A DNA stretch of 7,799 nt. Source: Chryseobacterium gleum (GTDB lineage: Bacteria; Bacteroidota; Bacteroidia; Flavobacteriales_D; Crocinitomicaceae). The stretch lies in contig CALPSU020000116.1 in the NCBI GenBank assembly GCA_943326315.2, positions 1 through 7,799 on the forward strand. The letters are read 5' to 3'. Below the pieces are notes generated by a model. It made no database searches and was not told where the DNA came from. It saw only the letters and a list, made by a program, of their open reading frames with translations. Both the position numbers and the translations under genes were made by a program. Shown in pieces: positions 1 through 5,383 of the stretch. Positions within the stretch are counted from its first letter, which is position 1; each line of letters begins with the position of its first letter.

Positions 1-732
1 CCTATTTTTTTTTCGAAGTTTACATATAATTTAGCAAATAGCTCTCAGACTCTTTTGTATGATGATTTATTAGTTCGAAAATATCTACCGCTACTTTCAA
101 AATTGAAATATGCATTGATAAGTCTAGATTATCATTCATTATATTTAGATATTCCTGAAGATAGAGATTTTTTGTATGATTATTATTACGACATTAATAT
201 TAAAAATAAAAATTTTTTAAAGGAGCAATTCTCTTTTTTCTTCTTTGTTTATTCACCTACTATAGCAATTGATTTAATATGTAAAAGCACTAATTATAAA
301 TTAAATAAGGGATGGGAAGGTACTTCTAATAATTCAATTGATGAATTATCTGAAAAGAGAGGTGAAATTTCAGTAGATTTTTTCACAAATAAAATTTACA
401 ATAAAATAGCAGAGAATAAACAGCGAATAATACTTTCAAAATTGGAAGCATTAATTATGTTTTTAAAATCTAAAAATGTCACTCCAATTCTTATTTCAAC
501 TCCTTGTCATTCTTATTATTATAGTAAATTAGATAATGAGATCGTTTTGAAAAATGATGTAATTATTAATGAATTAAAAATAAAATATCATTTAAATTAT
601 ATCAATTCTTTAAAAGATAGAGAATTTAATTCTTCAGATTTTTACAACGCAGATCATCTTAATTCAAATGGAGCCAGAAAATATTCTATTTTTCTAAATG
701 ACACAATCTCAAAACTAATAACTAACTACTAA
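1..732 (+). CDS. SGNH-hydrolase-like protein next to MBOAT (5' partial)
   Basis: The reading frame is open from base 1 and ends with TAA at 730-732, so this is the last 243 residues of a longer protein. The TTG at 55 is unlikely to be the true start, because the upstream codons continue a family-like stretch (NLANSSQ, about residues 10-16 of the visible part). The rest has the layout of SGNH/GDSL-type proteins that accompany MBOAT acyltransferases: an alternating hydrophobic strand ending in STPCHSYYY (about 166-174) and a C-terminal NADHLNSNGA block (about 216-225) whose His219 fits the catalytic His. The block I Ser (GDS) and any N-terminal membrane anchor would lie before the window. The expected Asp three residues before the His is Asn here, with an Asp directly before the His. 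The MBOAT gene starts 10 bases downstream, which suggests a joint role in glycan O-acetylation at the cell envelope. The substrate cannot be told; the family call is moderately sure. Confidence 0.7.
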   Translation, partial: PIFFSKFTYNLANSSQTLLYDDLLVRKYLPLLSKLKYALISLDYHSLYLDIPEDRDFLYDYYYDINIKNKNFLKEQFSFFFFVYSPTIAIDLICKSTNYKLNKGWEGTSNNSIDELSEKRGEISVDFFTNKIYNKIAENKQRIILSKLEALIMFLKSKNVTPILISTPCHSYYYSKLDNEIVLKNDVIINELKIKYHLNYINSLKDREFNSSDFYNADHLNSNGARKYSIFLNDTISKLITNY

Positions 733-742
733 TAACTAAATT

Positions 743-2173
743 ATGCTTTTTAATTCATTCAATTTTTCAATCTTTCTCCCAATTGTATTTATTTGCTTTT
801 GGGTTTTCGCTAAAGGAAAATTGATTAGACAAAATTTACTATTATTAGTTGCAAGTTATTTTTTCTATGGCTGTTGGGATGTTCGTTTTTTAGGTTTATT
901 ACTTTTTTCAACTGGATTGGATTATGTATTAGGGCTTAAAATTCAAAATGGTTCCAATGATAAATTAAGAAAAGGATTATTCATTTTGAGTTTATTAGCT
1001 AATATTTGCCTATTAGTAGTGTTTAAATATTATAATTTTTTCATGGAATCTTTGAATGATGGTTTTTCATTTATTGGAATTAATTCTAGTTTTCAAACCT
1101 TAAACTTTTTGTTGCCAATTGGAATCTCATTTTATACTTTCCATAGTTTATCTTATATAATCGATATCTATAAGAAGAAGATTAATGCGGAAACTAATGT
1201 TGTAGATTATGCTCTTTTTATAAGTTTTTTCCCACTTTTGGTTGCTGGTCCAATTGAAAGAGCGAATCATCTTTTGCCTCAATTTAAAAGTTTAAAGAGA
1301 TTTGATTATTCTAGTACGATTGAAGGATTGAAACAAATTCTATGGGGATTATTTAAAAAAGTGGTTATTGCTGATCAGTGTGCAGAGTATGTTGATCTTA
1401 TTTTTTCAAATCCTGCGGATGAATCCGGAAGCACAATGTTAGTAGGTGCTGTATTATTTTCATTTCAAATTTATGGTGATTTTTCAGGTTATTCCGATAT
1501 TGCCATTGGAACAGCACGATTGTTTGGAATTGATTTATTAAAAAACTTTTCGTTTCCTTATTTTTCTAGAAGTATAGCTGAGTTTTGGAGAAGATGGCAC
1601 ATTTCATTGTCTAGTTGGTTTAAAGATTATGTTTACATTCCTTTAGGTGGAAGCTATGGGGCGAAATCTACAACCATTCGCAATGTCATCATTGTGTTTT
1701 TATTGACAGGTTTTTGGCATGGAGCCAATTGGACTTTTATTTTTTGGGGCTTACTAAATGCTTTACTAATTATTCCATCTATTATTAGAAAAACAAATCG
1801 AAATCATTTAGAGATTGTTGCAAAAGGAAAAATATTACCTTCCTTGGTTGAAATTTCTTCCATCTGCTTTACATTTCTTTTAATTTCTTTAAGTTGGATC
1901 TTCTTTAGAAGTGAAAATTTAAACGAAGTGTTTTCAATTTTTTCAAAAATATTTTCAAGTTCTATTTTTTCAATCCCAACCTATAAGCCGTTCGGTTTAT
2001 TTATTTACCTTATGATTGTGCTATTCTTTGAATGGAAAGGGAGAGAAGGGGAGTATGCTTTTTCAAGTTTGAATTATCCTAAAATTGTGAGATGGGTAAT
2101 TTATTATGGGCTAGTATTGTCGATATTGTATTTTTGTCGATTAGAACATCAGTTTATTTATTTTGAGTTTTAG
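743..2173 (+). CDS. MBOAT family O-acyltransferase (AlgI/PatA-like)
   Basis: This 476-residue polytopic inner-membrane protein is the usual length for bacterial MBOAT enzymes of the AlgI/PatA/DltB group. These pass acyl groups, normally acetyl, across the membrane onto exported polysaccharide or peptidoglycan. Hydrophobic segments run from about 8-22, 30-60, 78-100 and 120-142 through to the C-terminus. Family landmarks are FPLLVAGPIERANHLLPQF (163-181), WRRWHISLSSWFKDYVYIPLGG (282-303, His286) and TGFWHGANWTFIFWG (322-336), where His326 is the conserved putative catalytic His. The end, FIYFEF, also resembles family members. ATG at 743 has no Shine-Dalgarno sequence, as is normal for this phylum. 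It follows the SGNH-like gene by 10 bases, so co-transcription and a shared pathway are likely. The acceptor glycan (exopolysaccharide, O-antigen or peptidoglycan) cannot be deduced. The family call is very sure, the substrate unknown. Confidence 0.93.
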   Translation: MLFNSFNFSIFLPIVFICFWVFAKGKLIRQNLLLLVASYFFYGCWDVRFLGLLLFSTGLDYVLGLKIQNGSNDKLRKGLFILSLLANICLLVVFKYYNFFMESLNDGFSFIGINSSFQTLNFLLPIGISFYTFHSLSYIIDIYKKKINAETNVVDYALFISFFPLLVAGPIERANHLLPQFKSLKRFDYSSTIEGLKQILWGLFKKVVIADQCAEYVDLIFSNPADESGSTMLVGAVLFSFQIYGDFSGYSDIAIGTARLFGIDLLKNFSFPYFSRSIAEFWRRWHISLSSWFKDYVYIPLGGSYGAKSTTIRNVIIVFLLTGFWHGANWTFIFWGLLNALLIIPSIIRKTNRNHLEIVAKGKILPSLVEISSICFTFLLISLSWIFFRSENLNEVFSIFSKIFSSSIFSIPTYKPFGLFIYLMIVLFFEWKGREGEYAFSSLNYPKIVRWVIYYGLVLSILYFCRLEHQFIYFEF

Positions 2174-2175
2174 TC

Positions 2176-2216
2176 AAAAAAAAGCTTCGCTCAAAACCTA
2201 CGTCTAAGAGCGAAGC
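2176..2216 (-). terminator. Intrinsic terminator of tig
   Basis: GCTTCGCTC (2184-2192) and GAGCGAAGC (2208-2216) form a perfect 9-bp GC-rich stem around a 15-base loop. On the minus strand the stem is followed directly by eight T (complement of 2176-2183), the classic form of a Rho-independent terminator. It lies 43 bases past the tig stop codon. On the plus strand no T-run follows, so it should terminate tig rather than the MBOAT gene, although the hairpin also sits just after the MBOAT stop. Confidence 0.85.
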
Positions 2217-2221
2217 AATCG

Positions 2222-2241
2222 TTCGACTGAACTCAGCCGAA
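2222..2241 (-). other. Second hairpin in the tig 3' region
   Basis: TTCGACTGA (2222-2230) and TCAGCCGAA (2233-2241) are near-perfect inverted repeats. In minus-strand RNA the single imperfect position is a G-U wobble, while in plus-strand RNA it is an A-C mismatch, so the fold favours the tig transcript. The two-base gap means the end pair opens, leaving about 8 bp and a four-base loop. No T-run follows on either strand, so it is not a terminator by itself. It may stabilise the mRNA end, or it may be a copy of a dispersed extragenic repeat of the TTCGACT...AGTCGAA type; only a genome comparison would tell. Confidence 0.5.
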
Positions 2242-2258
2242 GTCTAACTATTGAAATT

Positions 2259-3608
2259 CTATTTAGCTAATTCCATAAAAGCATCATATGAAACTTCCTT
2301 ATCTTTTAATTGAACAGTAGCTTTAAAGAATTCAGTGATTTTTTGATCAGCAATCATTTCTAAAATACGAGTAGATTCTTCTTGTTTAGATAATAATCCA
2401 ATTGCTGTTTCAGTTAATTCTTTATCTTCTGGAGCTGGCATTCCATATTGTGCAAAATTGCTAATTAATATAGATTTTGTAAAATCAATAATTTCTTGAT
2501 TTTCTAATTTTAAATTATTTGATTTAAAAATTGTACCTTGAATTAATTGCCACTTCAAATTCTTGGCGTATCCATCGTATTCTGCGTCAATTTGTTCAGG
2601 TAAAATTGGTTTTTCATTTGATAAACGAATCCATCTTTTCAAGAATGCATCAGGAAGTTCAATTTTAGTGTTTTCAATTAAATCTTCGAATATAGAACGC
2701 GCCAATAATCGATCAGAATCATTGATAAACATTCCTTTTAAATCTTCAGCAATTTTAATTTTCAATTCAGCTTCTGAATTAATTTTTCCTTCACCAAATA
2801 AACGGTCATACAATTCTTGGCTTAATTCAGCCATTTCCATTCGTTTGATTTCATTTATTGTCATTTGGAATTTATCAGAAATATTTTCTAATTCTTCTTC
2901 TTTAATACCAAGCATTGCGGCAGTATCTTTCCCACCTCTAGAAACTAATTCTGGGGAAATGATTAATTTATCTCCTATTGCTTTTCCAAGAAGGGCTTTC
3001 TTAGTTTTTTCGTCTTCAATAAATTCCATTGAAATTGTTGAAGAATGTAAGATTCCACCTTCTAAAATAGAATCATCTGCTTTTAATTCAACAAATTGTG
3101 CTAGTATTAAGTCTGTGTCATTTACTGCTTGAGAACTAATTAGTTTTCCGTATCTACGACGTAAATCTTCAATTTGCTTAGAAACTAAAGTCTCGTCTAT
3201 GCTTACTTTTACATAATCATAAGATGATTTATCTGAAATTGAAATATTTATTTTTGGAGAAATACCGATTTCATAGGTGAATTCAAAATTTTCTGGTTTA
3301 TTGAAATTACCTTTTACAGGAATTTTATCGCTAGGAATTGGATTCCCTAAAATTTCAATTTTATTTTCATTAATAAAATTATACAAACCTTCGTTTACAA
3401 TTTTATTTAAAACATCTGTTAAAACTTTATGCCCATGTTTTTGTTGAACAACTGTCATTGGAACGTGACCAGGTCTGAATCCAGTCATTTTCATACTAGC
3501 TCTATGTTTGTCTAAACCAGCTTTTACTTTGTTTTGATAATCTTCAGGAGTAATTTCAACTTTTAGAATTACATTTACTGAATCTACATTTTCTTTAGTA
3601 ACGATCAT
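2259..3608 (-). CDS. tig: Trigger factor
   Basis: Trigger factor is the ribosome-bound chaperone that meets nascent chains at the exit tunnel. The 449 residues match the usual length. The N-terminal ribosome-binding domain (about 1-110) carries the signature GFRPGHVP at residues 43-50. A middle region (about 150-245) sits where FKBP-type prolyl isomerase is expected but lacks the FKBP hallmarks (no GEEFEG-like strand, no FE.GL.G); this degenerate form fits Bacteroidota trigger factors as I know them. The C-terminal helical chaperone arms follow (about 255-449). ATG at 3606-3608 puts the family N-terminus at residue 1. Its leader is A/T-rich without a Shine-Dalgarno sequence. It lies downstream of tRNA-Leu on the same strand, with a hairpin terminator between, and converges with the MBOAT gene. 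The identity is very sure; whether any isomerase activity remains is doubtful from sequence. Confidence 0.95.
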   Translation of the reverse strand: MIVTKENVDSVNVILKVEITPEDYQNKVKAGLDKHRASMKMTGFRPGHVPMTVVQQKHGHKVLTDVLNKIVNEGLYNFINENKIEILGNPIPSDKIPVKGNFNKPENFEFTYEIGISPKINISISDKSSYDYVKVSIDETLVSKQIEDLRRRYGKLISSQAVNDTDLILAQFVELKADDSILEGGILHSSTISMEFIEDEKTKKALLGKAIGDKLIISPELVSRGGKDTAAMLGIKEEELENISDKFQMTINEIKRMEMAELSQELYDRLFGEGKINSEAELKIKIAEDLKGMFINDSDRLLARSIFEDLIENTKIELPDAFLKRWIRLSNEKPILPEQIDAEYDGYAKNLKWQLIQGTIFKSNNLKLENQEIIDFTKSILISNFAQYGMPAPEDKELTETAIGLLSKQEESTRILEMIADQKITEFFKATVQLKDKEVSYDAFMELAK

Positions 3609-3640
3609 TTTGCTTTATTTTAAAAAAAACTATTTTAAAC

Positions 3641-3670
3641 AAAAAATGGTATTAGCGAACTAATACCATT
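3641..3670 (-). terminator. Intrinsic terminator of tRNA-Leu
   Basis: AATGGTATTAG (3645-3655) and CTAATACCATT (3660-3670) form an 11-bp perfect stem with a four-base loop that reads TTCG on the minus strand. The minus strand then runs into T (complement of 3641-3646, partly inside the stem). It begins 6 bases after the tRNA 3' end, so it most likely ends or trims the tRNA transcript. It also lies only 32 bases before the tig start codon. The plus strand has no T-run after it. Confidence 0.8.
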
Positions 3671-3676
3671 GATAAG

Positions 3677-3758
3677 TGAGGATAGAGGGAGTCGAACCCA
3701 CACGCCGCGAGGCACTAGATCCTAAGTCTAGCATGTCTACCAATTCCACCATATCCCC
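3677..3758 (-). tRNA. tRNA-Leu (anticodon UAG)
   Basis: This is an 82-nt class II tRNA read on the minus strand. The acceptor is GGGGATA paired with TATCCTC (one G-U at pair 2-71), with A as the discriminator base. The anticodon stem CTAGA/TCTAG encloses the loop CTTAGGA, so the anticodon is UAG and it decodes CUN Leu codons. A long variable arm (GCC-TCGC-GGC) confirms the Leu class. The T arm GTGGG-TTCGACT-CCCTC has one U-U mismatch at pair 50-64. The 3' CCA is not encoded (CTT follows the discriminator), so it must be added enzymatically. It probably has its own promoter upstream and a terminator 6 bases after its end. Confidence 0.95.
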
Positions 3759-3817
3759 AAAAAATTCTAAAGATTACTCTTTATTTGAATTTTTAACCCA
3801 CTACGATTAGCGGTATG

Positions 3818-3848
3818 CAAAGATATTCAATTATTTTTAATTATGAAA
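3818..3848 (-). promoter_or_regulatory. Probable promoter for tRNA-Leu
   Basis: On the minus strand, TATCTTTG (complement of 3818-3825), followed by CATACCG, matches the Bacteroidota -7 box TAnnTTTG. After a 19-base gap upstream lies TTTC (complement of 3845-3848), one base from the -33 element TTTG. Transcription would start near 3810-3814, giving a leader of about 50 bases before the tRNA. It is back to back with the plus-strand idi promoter, about 60-80 bases away. The -7 box is good, the -33 weak. Confidence 0.55.
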
Positions 3849-3881
3849 TTTATGTTAACTTTTTTTCATTCTGATTTTTGA

Positions 3882-3913
3882 TTGAAAAGCGAATGAAATA
3901 TTGACTATTTTTG
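3882..3913 (+). promoter_or_regulatory. Probable promoter of the idi operon
   Basis: TTG (3882-3884), a 21-base gap, then TATTTTTG (3906-3913) fits the flavobacterial promoter pattern TTG-N(17-23)-TAnnTTTG. The start of transcription would fall near 3917-3920, leaving a leader of only about 15 bases before the TTG start codon at 3934. The surrounding DNA is very T-rich, so chance matches are possible, but the position and spacing are right. Confidence 0.5.
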
Positions 3914-3933
3914 ATTTTTATAAAATTTAGACA

Positions 3934-4479
3934 TTGAATCCTATTGAAATAACTGAAGTAATTCTTGTTGACGCTAAAGATCAGGTGGTTGGCAAAATGG
4001 AAAAATTAGAAGCTCATCGAAAGGGTTTGCTGCATCGTGCTTTTTCAGTTTTTGTTTTTAATTCAAATAAAGAATTATTACTTCAAAAACGTGCTATTGG
4101 AAAATATCATTCAGAAGGTTTATGGACAAATACTTGTTGTAGCCATCCTTCACCCAATGAAAGTTTAGTAAATGCAGGAAAGAGAAGACTTCAAGAAGAA
4201 ATGGGGTTTTCATGTGAATTGAAAAGTACATTTTCTTTTATATACAATGTGAAACTAGATAATGAGTTGATAGAGCATGAATTAGATCATGTTTTGATTG
4301 GCGCTTATAATGAGAATCCGGTTATTAATAGTGAAGAAGCTTCTGATTTTTCATGGGAAAATTTAGAAACGTTAAAAACTAAAATTAGACTTCATCCTTC
4401 TGATTATACTAGTTGGTTCAAAATTATTATAAATGAACATTATGATCAATTAAATAAAATAGTTTATGAAAGTTTGTAG
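3934..4479 (+). CDS. idi: Isopentenyl-diphosphate delta-isomerase, type I
   Basis: This 181-residue cytoplasmic Nudix-fold enzyme interconverts isopentenyl and dimethylallyl diphosphate, the building blocks for quinones, undecaprenyl carrier and carotenoids. Alignment by eye to E. coli Idi gives the metal ligands His28 and His34, the catalytic Cys69 in WTNTCCSHP, His71, the Nudix-helix RRLQEEMGF (84-92, metal ligand probably Glu89) and the acid pair Glu114/Glu116 in EHE, so all key residues are present. TTG at 3934 is the start: a stop codon lies in frame at 3928-3930, and the first in-frame ATG (residue 22) would remove the conserved VILVDAKDQVVG strand. A promoter-like pair lies just upstream. 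Its end overlaps the pterin synthase gene by 14 bases, so the two are probably translationally coupled. The identity is very sure. Confidence 0.94.
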   Translation: MNPIEITEVILVDAKDQVVGKMEKLEAHRKGLLHRAFSVFVFNSNKELLLQKRAIGKYHSEGLWTNTCCSHPSPNESLVNAGKRRLQEEMGFSCELKSTFSFIYNVKLDNELIEHELDHVLIGAYNENPVINSEEASDFSWENLETLKTKIRLHPSDYTSWFKIIINEHYDQLNKIVYESL

Positions 4480-4873
4480 AAGAGAAACATTTAATTCAGC
4501 TCACAGATTATTTCGTTCCGATTGGAGTGATGAAAAAAATGAACTAATATTCGGAAAATGTAGTAATCCAAATTACCATGGACATAATTATGTTTTGGAA
4601 ACATGGGTAGAAGGAGATATTGATCCTGAAACAGGTTATGTAATTGATCTTAAGGTTTTAAAAGAAATAATTAAAAGGGAAGTTACGGATAAATTTGATC
4701 ATACAAACTTAAATTTGGATAGAAAAGAGTTTGAAAATTTAAATCCTACCGCTGAAAATATAACTTTTGTTATTTGGAATTTATTAAGAAATAAAATTGA
4801 TCGAAAATTGAAACTTTCGGTTAAACTTTGGGAAACAGAAAATAATATATTTGAATATTCAGGAGAAAATTAA
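4466..4873 (+). CDS. PTPS/QueD-family pterin synthase (CX5HGH type)
   Basis: This 135-residue protein belongs to the family of 6-pyruvoyl-tetrahydropterin synthase and 6-carboxytetrahydropterin synthase (QueD), which act on dihydroneopterin triphosphate. Zinc ligands are His13 (FNSAHRL), His38 and His40 (HGH). The catalytic Cys32 sits in GKCSNPNYHGHNY, the dyad is Asp78-His79 (FDHTNLNLD), and Glu123 in WETENN fits the pterin-binding Glu. The spacing Cys-x5-His-Gly-His is that of animal PTPS and bacterial PTPS-II, whereas E. coli QueD has Cys-x3-His-Gly-His. The TENNI..Y ending also resembles animal PTPS. Pipelines would probably label it queD, but a tetrahydrobiopterin-type role is equally open. 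It starts inside the last codons of idi (14-base overlap), and the peroxiredoxin gene follows after 10 bases. The family is sure, the exact reaction is not. Confidence 0.9.
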   Translation: MKVCRRETFNSAHRLFRSDWSDEKNELIFGKCSNPNYHGHNYVLETWVEGDIDPETGYVIDLKVLKEIIKREVTDKFDHTNLNLDRKEFENLNPTAENITFVIWNLLRNKIDRKLKLSVKLWETENNIFEYSGEN

Positions 4874-4883
4874 TTAAAAAGAT

Positions 4884-5342
4884 ATGTCTATAAAAATAGG
4901 AGATAAGTGTCCTGATTTTTCTCTTTTAGATCAGTTTGGAGAAAATATTGATATCAAAGATTTGATAGGAAATAAAAATATAATAATTTATTTTTATCCA
5001 AAAGATAACACATGGGGTTGCACTAAACAAGCTTGCTCCTTTAGGGATTCTTTTCAAGATTTTGTCGACTTAGACTGTGAAGTAATCGGAATATCATCAG
5101 ATAGTACTCAATCGCATAAGTCTTTCGCCGATAAATTCAATTTAAATTTTAAAATATTATCAGATTCAACTGACAAGGTTCGAAATTTATTTGGTGTTCC
5201 CAAAAGTGTTTTTGGATTAATAAAAGGTCGAGTAACGTATATCATTGATAAAAATGGTATTGTCGTTTGGATATTTAATTCACAATTAAATTCAACTGCA
5301 CACATCTCAAAAGCTATTGATTTTGTTAAAAGTTTGAAGTAG
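4884..5342 (+). CDS. bcp: Peroxiredoxin, PrxQ/BCP type
   Basis: This 152-residue thioredoxin-fold thiol peroxidase reduces hydrogen peroxide and organic peroxides in the cytoplasm. The active site follows PxxxTxxC: Pro39, Thr43 and peroxidatic Cys46 in PKDNTWGC. A second Cys, Cys51, lies five residues on (CTKQAC), the spacing of the resolving Cys in PrxQ/BCP enzymes. Arg116 in GRVTYIID fits the conserved active-site Arg. The residue after Thr43 is Trp (codon tgg), where Pro is usual (TPGC). No signal peptide is visible. The length is typical of E. coli Bcp. The gene lies 10 bases after the pterin synthase gene, probably in the same transcript. It would be recycled by thioredoxin, as is known for the family. 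Family sure; the Trp is odd but the catalytic set is complete. Confidence 0.92.
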   Translation: MSIKIGDKCPDFSLLDQFGENIDIKDLIGNKNIIIYFYPKDNTWGCTKQACSFRDSFQDFVDLDCEVIGISSDSTQSHKSFADKFNLNFKILSDSTDKVRNLFGVPKSVFGLIKGRVTYIIDKNGIVVWIFNSQLNSTAHISKAIDFVKSLK

Positions 5343-5383
5343 TATTGTATTTATATTTAAAATGAAGTCTAAATATTGAATGT

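Noticed and set aside
55..57. TTG at 55 as the true start of the SGNH-like gene
   Set aside because: The frame is open back to base 1, and the preceding residues (NLANSSQ) look like a conserved part of the family, so the gene is cut by the window edge.
2184..2241. CRISPR-like or tandem repeat array between MBOAT and tig
   Set aside because: The two hairpins differ in sequence, and there are no evenly spaced direct repeats or spacers.
2563..3132. Plus-strand open frame of 189 codons inside the tig region
   Set aside because: It lies fully antisense to the well-supported trigger factor gene. Its product is Ser/Ile/Asn-rich with no recognisable motif, as expected for the reverse strand of A/T-rich coding DNA.
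3826..3880. A/T-rich inverted stretches in the divergent region as an operator or small RNA
   Set aside because: The pairing is short and made almost only of A and T, which is common by chance here, and no promoter-terminator pair frames an RNA gene.
5108..5305. Minus-strand open frame of 65 codons inside the peroxiredoxin gene
   Set aside because: It is antisense to a gene with intact catalytic motifs, and it has no promoter, no recognisable motif and no sensible neighbour.
5333..5359. A promoter before the carboxypeptidase gene (TTTG ... TATATTTA)
   Set aside because: The -7 box lacks the final G of TAnnTTTG and the gap is only about 15 bases. In such A/T-rich DNA this match is too weak to list.
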